A DNA stretch of 64,000 bases from Nostoc sp. B(2019) (GCF_010091925.1 NZ_WVID01000029.1:1-64000), one strand, 5' to 3'. Positions 1 to 8,643 are shown, numbered from the stretch's first letter. The notes: a model not told the origin generated them from the sequence alone. Translations and numbers: made by a program.

Positions 1-564
1 GCCTAAAATCGCAATGAGTTTAGATGTATCTATATCTACTAGTACTGCACAGTAATTCCCCTTTCCTTTAATCAAAGCTATCTCGTCAATCCCAAGTCTT
101 TTTAAGTTTAAAGGTTTTGAATCTGATAATTCTTCCGATGCGTCTTTTAACATACGTTCTATCTCTTCTGTTGTCACTATTCCTTTTGAGGCGATACTGT
201 GAATGTCGTTTTCTAGAACTTCTTCTATTATTTTGTGTGCAAGCCTTTTTGTATAAGTCCTTTTTTTTCTGACAAAATCTAGGTTTTCGCTGAAGGGTCT
301 TTTACATTTCTCACATTTGAATTGTCGTCTATTAATTTCTAAAAATACTGGTTTTTCTCCAAAGGGTAAGTCTTTAACAATATGTCGATGATTCTGATGC
401 AATTTATGGCTTTTTGTACCACAATTAGGGCAAATACTATGTGATGCTTTTGATTCGGTTTGTAAAATCATTCCAATCCCACCATGAAGACGATGTGATA
501 TGACTTTTACATCCTCTAAACCAAGAAGTTCTGTTAGAATTTTAATATCTTTTTTGTTGACCAC
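1..564 (-). CDS. ISL3-family transposase, N-terminal part (runs off window)
   Basis: Reading leftward from a GTG at 564, the frame stays open to base 1 (188 codons), so only the N-terminal part is present. It has a zinc ribbon made of CPNCG and CEKCK pairs, separated by a stretch containing HRHIVKDLPFGEKPVFLEI. Next comes a helical segment, then the start of the catalytic domain with RLGIDEIA and VLVDIDTSKL, where the first DDE-type aspartates are expected. This arrangement is typical of ISL3-family transposases, which move insertion sequences by cut and paste. An in-frame TAA near 622 limits the start. I could not define the IS terminal inverted repeat on the right. Family call firm; activity unknown because the C-terminus is outside. 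Confidence 0.85.
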   Translation of the reverse strand, partial: MVNKKDIKILTELLGLEDVKVISHRLHGGIGMILQTESKASHSICPNCGTKSHKLHQNHRHIVKDLPFGEKPVFLEINRRQFKCEKCKRPFSENLDFVRKKRTYTKRLAHKIIEEVLENDIHSIASKGIVTTEEIERMLKDASEELSDSKPLNLKRLGIDEIALIKGKGNYCAVLVDIDTSKLIAILG

Positions 565-721
565 GACTGTAAATACACTAAAATATTTATTGTTAGATTT
601 ATAGCAAACAACAAAAATGTCTTAGATGTCAATTTTAATAACAGTTCCAGGCATCATTTTTTATAGTTTTTAACATAACTATTACAATGCATTCCTAACA
701 ATTTGGCATAACAAGTACTGA

Positions 722-1003
722 AGAACCACTTTTATCACCGCTTTTGATAACGCCAATAACCTGTTGGGTAGTTTCTCAGTTCTAAGTACTTCGTCGCTAG
801 CATTAGATAATTCGGCAGTTTTTTTGGGGGTTCGTAGTGACACTCCAAACATCTCGCGACTAGTTTTTAGTAGTTCTTATCCACAATACGGCTTAGCTAT
901 TAATAAGGTAAGCATTATTACAGTTCCCGAACCAACTTATACCTTAGCGCTATTAGCTTTTGGTATTTTAGGTGCTACTTTGAAACTACGCCAACGCACT
1001 TGA
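722..1003 (+). pseudogene. Beheaded PEP-CTERM domain protein remnant
   Basis: The frame is open from just after a TGA at 719-721 to the stop at 1003, and ends in a PEP-CTERM sorting signal: VPEP, a hydrophobic stretch (TYTLALLAFGILGAT) and a basic tail (KLRQRT). The preceding residues (FDNANNLLG, FLGVRSDTPNISRLVF) resemble the last beta-strands of cyanobacterial PEP-CTERM proteins, which are exported and carry an N-terminal signal peptide. Here no signal peptide and no ATG is present; a TTG at 764 gives only 79 residues. I infer that the 5' part was lost, possibly through the neighbouring ISL3 element whose gene starts about 160 bases to the left. A functional short protein is unlikely. Confidence 0.7.
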
Positions 1004-1362
1004 CACAACCACAGCGTCGAAATAGCTTTAATTTAAAAAGCATATCTACCCCATCAGTAAATTGATTAAAGATTATTAATAAAATAATAAACCTTCTATC
1101 TAGATCATGTAAAGTGTATTGCCATTTTTCAATAATTGGTCTTAGTAGCAATTATTGAAAATAGATAGAATTAGCTGTCCTCAAAACTCTTGCCAAACAA
1201 ATATTTTAGAGTTCGTTTTTTTATGCAAAGTTATCAAGAATTGATATAAGCTGAGAAAGCTTAACTCTAGTTAAGCAAATAAGTTAGAGATTTCGGACAT
1301 ACTTAAACTTATGTAATTACGTAAGTTTCGCATAATTGTTGTCTTTAGCCTAATTAAACTCA
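1004..1362. other. Intergenic stretch with a strong hairpin
   Basis: 359 bases without a gene, AT rich. It holds a 13-bp perfect inverted repeat, TTTTCAATAATTG at 1126-1138 and its complement at 1149-1161. A second, outer 8-bp pairing (TTCTATCT at 1094-1101, AGATAGAA at 1163-1170) could extend it. Nothing else is recognised. Confidence 0.6.
1126..1161. repeat. 13-bp perfect inverted repeat (hairpin)
   Basis: Arms 1126-1138 and 1149-1161 with a 10-base loop. It lies about 120 bases after the PEP-CTERM remnant and 200 bases before the next gene. It could be a terminator or the remnant of a small palindromic element; no U-tract decides this. Confidence 0.6.
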
Positions 1363-1536
1363 ATGTCATACAAAGAATTAGAAGACATCATAGACGCTAA
1401 GATACAAAAAGCTATACGGAAGCACGAGATCATAGTTGCTTTTATTAGTAGTATTATTGGCTTAATTTTTATAGTTGGTTTGTTCCACGCTATTTGGCTT
1501 AACCACATTCAAATTAAAGAACTTTGGTTTAACTGA
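1363..1536 (+). CDS. Small single-span membrane protein, 57 aa
   Basis: An ATG at 1363 opens a 58-codon frame ending TGA at 1534-1536. The product begins MSYKELEDIIDAKIQKAIRK, an acidic and basic amphipathic stretch. A clear transmembrane helix follows (IIVAFISSIIGLIFIVGLFHAIW), given here as a description of residues about 24-46, then a short tail ending KELWFN. No family is recognised. Codon use and the amphipathic-helix-plus-span plan argue that it is a real gene rather than chance. It lies 99 bases upstream of the MFS exporter on the same strand and might be co-transcribed with it. Function unknown. Confidence 0.5.
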   Translation: MSYKELEDIIDAKIQKAIRKHEIIVAFISSIIGLIFIVGLFHAIWLNHIQIKELWFN

Positions 1537-1635
1537 TTACTGGTTGCATTCAATGGGGCTTTATGGTCAGCGTTCCCTGATGTCCATAAAACTAATCCAA
1601 GTTACACATACTTTTTATAAAAGGGAATTGCATCT

Positions 1636-2856
1636 ATGGAGAGTAAACATAATGACAAGGCTATATTCGTCTTATTTTTGACTGTATTTATAGACTTGCT
1701 CGGCTTCGGAATTATCCTGCCAATACTGCCTTTGTATGCTGAACAATTTGGCGCAAAACCTAATGAAGCGACTCTACTTGTAGCTATTTATTCTTTAATG
1801 CAGTTCTTATTTGCACCATTATGGGGCGGTTTTAGCGATCGCTACGGTCGCCGTCCGATTTTATTACTCACTTTATTAGGTTCTGTAATTGCATACGCAG
1901 GGTTAGGCTTTGCAAACTCATTATGGATTTTGTTTATTGCTCGTAGCCTTGCCGGAATTATGGCAGGAAATATTTCCACTGCTCAGGCATACATAGCAGA
2001 TATTACCACGCCAACTAATCGAGCTCGTGGCATGGGCATAATTGGGGCAGCTTTTGGTCTTGGCTTTATTCTCGGCCCAGCGATTGGAGGTCTTCTGATC
2101 GGGCCTGATCCAAACAACGCTAACTTCCATTTACCGTCGTTGTTCGCAGCCGGATTATCTTTATTGGCGTTGCTATGTGCTTTGATGTTACTTCCAGAAT
2201 CCCTAAATTCTGAGACTAAAGCCAAAATTCAAGCTCATCGCTACCGTCAGCGACGGCTGAACTTGCTACAACTGTTACAGCGTCCACAGTTCTGTATGCT
2301 TGTTAGCATCTATTTTTTTGTTACCTTTGCTGTTGCAGCTATGGACTCTACATTGGCTTTATGGTCTAAGCAGCAATTAAACTGGGGCCCTCAACAAACT
2401 AGTTATCTTTTTGCCTTCATGGGGATTGTCAGCACAATTATTCAAGGAGGACTCATCGGATTCCTCAAAAAACACTTGGGTGAAATAAAGTTACTAATCT
2501 TGGGGATATTAGGATTAAGTTTAGGATTACTGCTAATTGGATTCTCACAAAGCTTAATTTTATTGTTGGTCGCCACCGCGCTTGTAGCATGGGGAATTAG
2601 TATAAGCCAACCAATATTGAATAGCCTGATTTCCCAGATGACAGCCCCAGAAGAACAAGGACAAATGTTAGGAATTGCCAGTTCTTGCTCTGCGTTAGCA
2701 CGCATCGGGGGGCCAACATGGGCAGGAGCTAGTTTTATGAAATTTGGGAGTGATGCCCCTTTTTTGAGTGGATCTTTAGTAATGCTGGTAGCTTTGATTT
2801 TTAGTTTGCGATTGACTAAAAGCGCATCTGAACCAAAGACAGAACGTGTCGCCTAA
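1636..2856 (+). CDS. MFS transporter, TetA/multidrug-exporter type
   Basis: 406 residues, the usual length for a 12-helix major facilitator superfamily drug/H+ antiporter. The N-terminus has a short polar lead, then the first helix with DLLGFGIILPILPLYAEQFG, which is typical of the TetA/Bcr group. Motif A (GFSDRYGRRPILL) sits in the loop between helices 2 and 3, and GAAFGLGFILGPAIGGLL in helix 5 is the antiporter signature (motif C). The two halves are joined by a basic loop around residues 190-215. An AAGGGAA purine run lies 9-10 bases before the ATG. The substrate cannot be told from sequence; an efflux role at the plasma membrane is the likely function. Confidence 0.85.
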   Translation: MESKHNDKAIFVLFLTVFIDLLGFGIILPILPLYAEQFGAKPNEATLLVAIYSLMQFLFAPLWGGFSDRYGRRPILLLTLLGSVIAYAGLGFANSLWILFIARSLAGIMAGNISTAQAYIADITTPTNRARGMGIIGAAFGLGFILGPAIGGLLIGPDPNNANFHLPSLFAAGLSLLALLCALMLLPESLNSETKAKIQAHRYRQRRLNLLQLLQRPQFCMLVSIYFFVTFAVAAMDSTLALWSKQQLNWGPQQTSYLFAFMGIVSTIIQGGLIGFLKKHLGEIKLLILGILGLSLGLLLIGFSQSLILLLVATALVAWGISISQPILNSLISQMTAPEEQGQMLGIASSCSALARIGGPTWAGASFMKFGSDAPFLSGSLVMLVALIFSLRLTKSASEPKTERVA

Positions 2857-2878
2857 AAATCATGATTTCAAAGTAAAT

Positions 2879-2995
2879 AGGACTTACGCAAGAACTCTCT
2901 AAAACTCTTATTCCTTTGCAACCTTTGCGTCCTTGGCGGTAGCCTGCGGCAAGCCGCTCCGCGTCTACGTTTTTTCATAATTTTGCGTAAGTCCT
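2879..2995. repeat. Dispersed palindromic repeat bounded by AGGACTTACGCA
   Basis: A 12-bp perfect terminal inverted repeat, AGGACTTACGCA at 2879-2890 and its complement at 2984-2995, encloses about 93 bases. The inside carries the phrase CTTTGCGTCCTTGGCGGT, which recurs in part at 5159-5185. It also holds a GC-rich segment at about 2939-2969 (GCGGCAAGCCGCTCCGCG) that looks like a second small element inserted into the first. The layout resembles a MITE-like or palindromic repeat common in Nostoc. Confidence 0.7.
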
Positions 2996-3058
2996 GGTAA
3001 AAAAGTTTTAATTACGAATTACGTTAGCGCCGCGGGGCGTAGCCCATTACGAATTAAT

Positions 3059-3751
3059 ATGACAGGTCGCCGGGTATTATTTTTAGGCATCTTTGTAAGC
3101 ATCCTCCTCACCTACGCAATTTGGCTAGGTGGAAGCATTCCTGCAAGCATCATCAAACTTCCTGACCAAGGATTAAACTGGTACTACTGGAAGCTTCCCA
3201 ACCCGACCTTTTGGAGTCGAGCGACGGCTTGGAGCATGTACCTTGGGCATCAGTTTAGCATCTGGGCGTGTATCTGGTGGGCGCAGCGATCGCAACTGAA
3301 ATACAAATATCATCCAATGGAAGCGACTTTGGGGCACTTAGTTGGTTTTCTCTATATGTTCTTGCTTCTACTGCAATCGTCGTTAATATTTAACCGCACC
3401 CATGTAAACCGTTGGTGGACATTCACTTTGGAAATATCAGTGCTTTTACATAGTGTCGTTGTGTCGTGGATGCTAGGACAGAGCAAGTGGCCAACATTTC
3501 TCTTTGGTTTTCTTGGCATTCTGGTGCTTACTCAACTCCACGGTCTACCTGTGGGTATCTCAACTAAACGTATTATCTACGGAGCCTTTTTAGTGAGTGT
3601 ACTGGCCGTTTATGGACTAACTGAACGCGGCTTGGGCAGAATTTACGAAGTAACCTATATCCCTCTGATTGAGTTTGGGCTAGTTGGCGCGATTTACTTA
3701 ATTTTCCTGCTCATTTTATGGACAATTTCCCGTTTACCTATCAAGACATAA
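3059..3751 (+). CDS. Unknown multi-span membrane protein, 230 aa
   Basis: I do not recognise a family. The 230-residue product has about six or seven hydrophobic helices: one at the N-terminus (residues about 6-26), then near 75-100, 120-140, 145-165, 172-190 and 203-224. Tryptophan is frequent in the first extramembrane loop (NWYYWKLPNPTFWSR, WACIWWAQRS). There is no signal for a catalytic motif. The ATG at 3059 follows a repeat-derived sequence (ATTACGAATTACG and its near copy at 3048), and no clear ribosome-binding site is seen. It is probably a lone gene between the exporter and the kinase. Confidence 0.6.
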   Translation: MTGRRVLFLGIFVSILLTYAIWLGGSIPASIIKLPDQGLNWYYWKLPNPTFWSRATAWSMYLGHQFSIWACIWWAQRSQLKYKYHPMEATLGHLVGFLYMFLLLLQSSLIFNRTHVNRWWTFTLEISVLLHSVVVSWMLGQSKWPTFLFGFLGILVLTQLHGLPVGISTKRIIYGAFLVSVLAVYGLTERGLGRIYEVTYIPLIEFGLVGAIYLIFLLILWTISRLPIKT

Positions 3752-3988
3752 TATGATGTCAGATCAAATTAGACGATCGCATTATGCTAAGTTCCAATCA
3801 GTGCGATCGCAATCCAACAAGACTTAACCTTAGTAAGTGGCAATTTATCACACTATCAGCGAATTCAAGTATTGGGTTACAGCCTGAAGCTGGATAATTG
3901 GCGAATATAAAAGTTAACTAGATCCATTAATAAACTACCTTTGGTCTGGGACAGGGCAAAATAAAGACATATAAGAGCTATTGCCTGT

Positions 3989-5149
3989 ATGAGCTACTGC
4001 CTTAATCCCCGTTGTCCAAAACCAGAAAATCCTCATGATGTCAAGTTTTGTCTGACTTGTGGTGCTAAGTTACTGCTTAAAGAACGCTACCGTGCCATCA
4101 AACCGATAGGACAAGGCGGTTTTGGTAGAACCTTCTTAGCTGTGGATGAGGATAAACCCTCAAAACCCCGCTGTGTGATTAAGCAATTTTATCCTCAAGC
4201 CCAAGGCACTAACACAGTGCAAAAAGCCGTGGAGTTATTCACCCAAGAAGCGGTACAGTTGGATGAATTGGGCAAACATCCGCAAATTCCAGAACTGCTG
4301 GCATATTTCACTCACGATGATCGGCAGTATCTTGTACAAGAATTTATAGATGGGCAAAATTTAGCTCAGGAATTGGCACAAAAGGGCGCTTTCAATGAAA
4401 CGCAGATTCGGCAACTATTGAATGATTTATTGCCAGTACTGCAATTTTGTCATGCCAGACAAGTCATTCACCGCGACATTAAGCCAGAAAATATTATTTT
4501 ACGTGGAAGCGATACCTACGGCAAGGGCGAAGCCCTACGCAGACTAGTTGTAGTAGATTTTGGTGCTTCCAAATCTGCCACCAGCACTGCTTTAAATAGA
4601 ACTGGTACTAGTATAGGTAGTCCCGAATATGTCGCCCCTGAGCAAATTAGAGGTAGGGCTGTTTTTGCTAGCGATATCTACAGCTTGGGTGCGACTTGTA
4701 TTAATCTATTAACTGGGCGATCGCCATTCGACTCGTATGATACCAACAACGATAAATGGGTTTGGCAGCAATATTTGCAAACTCCCGTCAACAATCAGTT
4801 GAGTCGCATTCTCGACAAGATGCTAGAAAGTATCCCGATTCGGCGTTATCAAACAGCAGATGAAGTCCTCAAAGACTTAAATCGACATTCACCAGTAGCA
4901 GCTACACCAGTATCAGTAAAATCTGTAACTCAATCACCGCCTACTTCTACGTCCCCCTTTGTCACGAAATCTCCGAGTCAAATTGAGCAAGAATTAGAAG
5001 AGATGAAAACTCAATTTATGGGTGGTGCAAAACCCCAACAAAATAAAATAAAATCGCCAAATCCAACACCTCAGCCTTCTAGCCCAAGCAAATTAGATGA
5101 AGAATTAGAGGAATTAAAAGCTAAATACCTTGGTAATAACAACTCCTAA
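3989..5149 (+). CDS. Ser/Thr protein kinase with N-terminal zinc ribbon and duplicated C-terminal motif
   Basis: 386 residues. Residues 1-25 carry a four-cysteine zinc ribbon (C4, C9, C21, C24). A Hanks-type kinase domain follows (about 34-290): glycine loop GQGGFGRTFLAV, lysine in CVIKQFYP, catalytic loop HRDIKPENII, DFGAS, and SPEYVAPEQ for the activation segment end. There is no transmembrane helix, so the protein should be cytosolic. After a Pro/Ser/Thr-rich linker, two related acidic segments occur: SPSQIEQELEEMKTQFMGG near 330 and SPSKLDEELEELKAKYLGN near 368, the last ending at the C-terminus. These may be docking helices (inference). The ATG is the only sensible start because it precedes the zinc ribbon. 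Confidence 0.9.
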   Translation: MSYCLNPRCPKPENPHDVKFCLTCGAKLLLKERYRAIKPIGQGGFGRTFLAVDEDKPSKPRCVIKQFYPQAQGTNTVQKAVELFTQEAVQLDELGKHPQIPELLAYFTHDDRQYLVQEFIDGQNLAQELAQKGAFNETQIRQLLNDLLPVLQFCHARQVIHRDIKPENIILRGSDTYGKGEALRRLVVVDFGASKSATSTALNRTGTSIGSPEYVAPEQIRGRAVFASDIYSLGATCINLLTGRSPFDSYDTNNDKWVWQQYLQTPVNNQLSRILDKMLESIPIRRYQTADEVLKDLNRHSPVAATPVSVKSVTQSPPTSTSPFVTKSPSQIEQELEEMKTQFMGGAKPQQNKIKSPNPTPQPSSPSKLDEELEELKAKYLGNNNS

Positions 5150-5282
5150 ACTCTTCCTTGGCGCTCTTTGCGTCCTTTGCGGTTCGTTAAAAAAAGTGAC
5201 TCTGAAACTCAGAGCCACCATTAAATATATATTCTGAAACTGTCTCAGCTTTCACAATCCGTCGATGTAAAGGCGTGAAAGT

Positions 5283-6713
5283 TTACTTCTCGGATTCAGC
5301 AATAGGAACCCATTCAGTGTGGAAGCTTCCGGGCTTATCAAGACGCAGGTAAGTATGTGCGCCAAAGTAGTCACGTTGTGCTTGAGTCAGATTTTGAGGC
5401 AAGCGATCGCGGCGATAGCTGTCAAAATAATCCAATGATGCACTAAATGCTGGCACTGGAATTCCCAGTTTTGCTGCCGTCATTATCACTTCTCGCCAAG
5501 CTGTTTGTCTGTCGAGAATAGTCTGCTTAAATTCGGGAGCTAATAACAGATTAGGTAATGCTGGATTTTCGCTAAAAGCCTTCTTAATCTTATTCAAGAA
5601 GCCAGCGCGAATAATACAGCCACCTTTCCAAATCCGCGCCATTTCGCCCAGATTCAGATTCCAGTTATATGTTTTGGAAGCTGTAGACAGCAGCGCCATC
5701 CCTTGAGCATAAGAACAGATTTTTGAGCAATATAGGGCATCTCGCACCTTATTGATAAAATCCTTAATGTCTCCATCATACTTGCCAGATGGGCCTGTAA
5801 GGACTTTGGATGCTGCTACCCGTTCTTCTTTAATAGAAGATATAATCCGGGCATTTACCGCCGCTGTAATTGTTGGAATAGAAACTCCCAATTCCAACGC
5901 AGTTTGTACAGTCCAGCGTCCAGTTCCCTTTTGACCTGCTGCATCAACAATCAAATCAACTAAGGGAAGATTGGTTTCAGGATCAATGTAGGGGAAAATA
6001 TTGGACGTAATTTCAATCAAAAATGAATTGAGTTCATCGGTGGTGTTCCATTCAGTAAACACCTCATGTAGCTGAGTATGGTCAAGTCCCGCGGCATTCT
6101 TCAGCAAGTCGTAGGCTTCAGCAATCAACTGCATATCGCCGTACTCAATACCGTTATGTACCATCTTCACGTAGTGACCAGAACCACCAGGGCCAATATA
6201 CGTGACGCAAGGGCCATCATCGACTTGGGCAGCAATTTTGTTGAAAATTGGCGATAGATACTCGTAGGAGCTTTTTGTACCTCCAGGCATTAAAGAAGGG
6301 CCATTTAGCGCCCCTTCTTCACCGCCACTGACACCCATACCAAGATACCGAAGCCCAGCGGGTTCTAATTCCTGAGTGCGTCGTTCTGTATCCTCAAACC
6401 AAGAGTTGCCACCGTCGATAATAATATCGCCTTCATCTAGCAAGGGTTTAAGTTGAGCAATTACCGCATCCACTGGCTTACCAGCTTGCACCATCACAAG
6501 AATTTTGCGAGGACGTTCCAATGCTGCGACAAATTCTTCTAGGGTAAAGGCGGCTTTGACGTTCCGTCCTGGCGCACGCTGCGCCATAAACGCATCCGTT
6601 TTTTCTCTGGAGCGGTTATAAACTGCAATTGGGAAGCCATTACGCTCGACGTTTAGAGCAATATTCTCGCCCATTACGGCTAAACCAATCACACCAAAGC
6701 TTTGTAGTGTCAT
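5283..6713 (-). CDS. gnd: 6-phosphogluconate dehydrogenase (decarboxylating)
   Basis: 476 residues, the normal length. It oxidises 6-phosphogluconate to ribulose 5-phosphate and CO2 with NADP+, in the oxidative pentose phosphate pathway, which supplies reductant in the dark and in heterocysts. The N-terminal Rossmann motif GVIGLAVMGENIALN and the NADP-specific YNRSREKT are present. So are GGNSWFEDTERR and the family signature VSGGEEGALNGPSLMPGG. The substrate and catalytic segment GGSGHYVKMVHNGIEY contains the catalytic lysine. The C-terminal all-helical domain with FHTEW is intact. It is a single gene; the next gene on the right is divergent. Confidence 0.97.
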   Translation of the reverse strand: MTLQSFGVIGLAVMGENIALNVERNGFPIAVYNRSREKTDAFMAQRAPGRNVKAAFTLEEFVAALERPRKILVMVQAGKPVDAVIAQLKPLLDEGDIIIDGGNSWFEDTERRTQELEPAGLRYLGMGVSGGEEGALNGPSLMPGGTKSSYEYLSPIFNKIAAQVDDGPCVTYIGPGGSGHYVKMVHNGIEYGDMQLIAEAYDLLKNAAGLDHTQLHEVFTEWNTTDELNSFLIEITSNIFPYIDPETNLPLVDLIVDAAGQKGTGRWTVQTALELGVSIPTITAAVNARIISSIKEERVAASKVLTGPSGKYDGDIKDFINKVRDALYCSKICSYAQGMALLSTASKTYNWNLNLGEMARIWKGGCIIRAGFLNKIKKAFSENPALPNLLLAPEFKQTILDRQTAWREVIMTAAKLGIPVPAFSASLDYFDSYRRDRLPQNLTQAQRDYFGAHTYLRLDKPGSFHTEWVPIAESEK

Positions 6714-7138
6714 AGAAAATTTTGGCTAACTCTTGCAGATCCTTTTATCTTTAAGGGTAGTCCGAGATTTTTACTTATCTCCTAAAGAAGACCTTAAGAG
6801 TTGATATAAATGACAAAAATCCACAATTAACATAGATAATTAATTTTAAATTGTATCTAAATCAACAATTGACTTGCAAAATTTGCAAAATTGTTTAGTT
6901 AAGGGATTGAGGGCTGGGAACTAGGTACTGGTGAGACAGCGCTGCGGGAGGGTTTCCAACGCCAGTCGCTCATGGGGGAAACCCCCAAGACCGCGCTGGC
7001 TCCTCCGCAGGCGACTGTAAACCCGTTGGCGCAGCCTCTCGTAGAGAAGGGGGACTAAGAAATTTTCTCTTAATTCCCAATATCTGACCCCCAATATCTC
7101 ATCCCTAGTCAAAGGACGCAATAAGGAGTAACCAAATA
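6714..7138. other. Intergenic stretch with GC-rich palindromic repeat
   Basis: 425 bases between divergent gnd and the ycf66-like gene, so it must hold both promoters. Bases 6714-6900 are AT rich. Bases about 6935-7050 are GC rich with short palindromic pieces (GGTTTCCAACGCC, GGGGGAAACCCCC, TTGGCGCAGCCTCTCGTAGAG) of a kind repeated at 38710-38850. A leftward open frame at 6921-7148 is only this repeat read as protein. Confidence 0.6.
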
Positions 7139-7864
7139 ATGCTGGCATATGTCCTAGCTTTAGTGGTCGGTCTGGGTAGTTTAGCCATTTACATAGCAGC
7201 TTTCTTTTTTCCAGAAATCCACCGTAAGAATGACTTTATTTGGAGCGGTGTAGGATTATTTTACGCTCTAGTATTATGGGTTTTTGCACCACGCATTTCT
7301 GGAGGGTTGTTGCTTGGTCATGTGGCTAGTGTGGCTCTTTTGGTTTGGTTTGGCTGGCAAACTCTTTCATTACGCCGACAACTAACCCCACAGCTACAAC
7401 AAACCCAAGTACCGAGTCCTGAGACAGTAAAAACTAGCATTCAGGAACAGGTGAATAAGTTGTCTGTTCAGCAACGACTTGCTCAGTTGCAACAGGGACT
7501 TGTTAGCACCTTCAGTGGCGTTAAAGGCAAGGTGCAACAGACTGTAAGTCAGACGCCTACAAAACCCCCAACAGGGACAACCCCTACACCTGTAGTTGAG
7601 ATTCTCAACAAAACTACTCCCATACCAGAAAAAGCAGCAGAGGAGGCAGTTGTTAATACCGACACCGAATCTCAAACAGAGAGTATACCGGAAGTGATTC
7701 CACCAAATCCCCCCTCTCCCGAATTGGTAGAGGCGGCGCAAGCGGATGCTGAGTCTGAGCACAAAACACCGATTTCTGTAGAGGAAATTGCTCCAGATGC
7801 GGTACTCGCTCCCCCAGCGGAAGCACCACCGGAACAAATACCGCCAAATAACCAGCCTAGTTAA
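7139..7864 (+). CDS. Ycf66 family protein
   Basis: 241 residues. The first 85 residues carry three hydrophobic helices and the conserved stretch HRKNDFIWSGVGLFYALVLW, with GLLLGHVASVALLVWFGWQT, which I recognise as a Ycf66 N-terminal domain. That family is found in cyanobacteria and in some chloroplast genomes, and its function is unknown. The rest (about 90-241) is a low-complexity tail rich in Pro, Glu, Gln and Thr, likely disordered and cytosolic. A perfect 13-bp hairpin follows directly after the stop. The ATG at 7139 follows AAGGAG at about 7123-7128, a good ribosome-binding site. Confidence 0.8.
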   Translation: MLAYVLALVVGLGSLAIYIAAFFFPEIHRKNDFIWSGVGLFYALVLWVFAPRISGGLLLGHVASVALLVWFGWQTLSLRRQLTPQLQQTQVPSPETVKTSIQEQVNKLSVQQRLAQLQQGLVSTFSGVKGKVQQTVSQTPTKPPTGTTPTPVVEILNKTTPIPEKAAEEAVVNTDTESQTESIPEVIPPNPPSPELVEAAQADAESEHKTPISVEEIAPDAVLAPPAEAPPEQIPPNNQPS

Positions 7865-7868
7865 ATTG

Positions 7869-7910
7869 AGTGAAACCCAACGTTAACCGAACATGATGTT
7901 GGGTTTCACT
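7869..7910. terminator. Bidirectional terminator between ycf66 and the PIN gene
   Basis: Perfect 13-bp arms, AGTGAAACCCAAC at 7869-7881 and its complement at 7898-7910. The hairpin lies 5 bases after one stop and touches the stop codon of the convergent PIN gene. A T-rich stretch (CTTGTTTT) follows on the plus strand, which fits intrinsic termination. Confidence 0.7.
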
Positions 7911-8365
7911 TAACTTGTTTTAATGTTCTGCCACAAATCGGCTGACACAAACCTAGATAAGTGACCAACATTAGTTGTTGCAATTACTATATCTGAAACA
8001 GCAAGAGTTACAGCTTGAGCTACTAAAATTATGTCACCGTCAATTGTCTTATCACCAGTTGTTGGTTGTCCTTGTTGACGAGCCTGCGCCCAGAATAATG
8101 CAGCTTGACGCATTGCAGTTGTTGTGATGGGTAGATATTCTAGAAGTTGAGTTAAGTCATTTAAGCGAGTAATACCTTTAAGTTTGTTTGCTCGTAATAA
8201 TTCTCGCCGCACTTCATAATCGGCAATTTCAGGAATTATGACTCGACTCCCAGAGGAAACGAGTATTTGCAGCCATTTAGTGCAAGCAAAGCTTTCAACC
8301 GATAGCTTTGGATTTGTGATTAGACCTATTGGCCCTGCATCTAAAAGAATAACCTGACTCACCAA
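7910..8365 (-). CDS. PIN-domain ribonuclease toxin (VapC-like)
   Basis: 151 residues, the usual size for a PIN toxin. The first acidic residue is in ILLDAGPIGLI. A second acidic site is in IIPEIADYEVRREL, a third in DGDIILVAQA, and the closing motif TTNVGHLSRF matches the T-N-x-x-H-hydrophobic end of this subgroup. PIN toxins cleave RNA with Mg2+ and are held in check by the partner antitoxin. The start overlaps the end of the upstream antitoxin gene by 7 bases, the usual sign of a toxin-antitoxin operon. The RNA target is not predictable. Confidence 0.85.
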   Translation of the reverse strand: MVSQVILLDAGPIGLITNPKLSVESFACTKWLQILVSSGSRVIIPEIADYEVRRELLRANKLKGITRLNDLTQLLEYLPITTTAMRQAALFWAQARQQGQPTTGDKTIDGDIILVAQAVTLAVSDIVIATTNVGHLSRFVSADLWQNIKTS

Positions 8366-8643
8366 GTTACACTTTTTAACTCAGCAGGAAATAATTTACG
8401 CTCAGATAATCGATTTTCATCCAAGGCATGAATTAAATACTCTCCTGTTTCTTGCTGCTCATCAGCGTCACCTTCATCAATCCAAGACTGAAGCATATTT
8501 ACCAATTTAGACTGTTTATATTTCGGCAGAATATATTCTTGCAAAATCTGCAAAGTATATGTTTCAACACAAAGCCCTTGCTGTTTAGCTTGCTGTGCAA
8601 GATACTGTTCTAATTCTGGTGGCAAGTTCAGGGTTAGGGTCAT
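8359..8643 (-). CDS. Antitoxin partner of the PIN toxin
   Basis: 94 residues from the ATG at 8643, chosen over an upstream in-frame start at 8700 because the conserved part begins MTLTLNLPPELEQYLAQQA and an AAGAAA purine run precedes it. The N-terminal strand-helix pattern is like a ribbon-helix-helix DNA-binding domain (strand TLTLNLPP, helix ELEQYLAQQAKQQG, helix CVETYTLQILQEYI). The C-terminal half is acidic and then basic (ALDENRLSERKLFPAEL) and probably wraps the toxin. It is likely to repress its own operon. No family name is certain. Confidence 0.75.
   Translation of the reverse strand: MTLTLNLPPELEQYLAQQAKQQGLCVETYTLQILQEYILPKYKQSKLVNMLQSWIDEGDADEQQETGEYLIHALDENRLSERKLFPAELKSVTW

Noticed and set aside
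1475-1681. 68-codon frame overlapping the small membrane gene and the MFS start
   Set aside because: It overlaps two better genes, has no family features and no ribosome-binding site.
6921-7148. 75-codon leftward frame before ycf66
   Set aside because: It is a GC-rich intergenic repeat read as protein and overlaps the ycf66 start.
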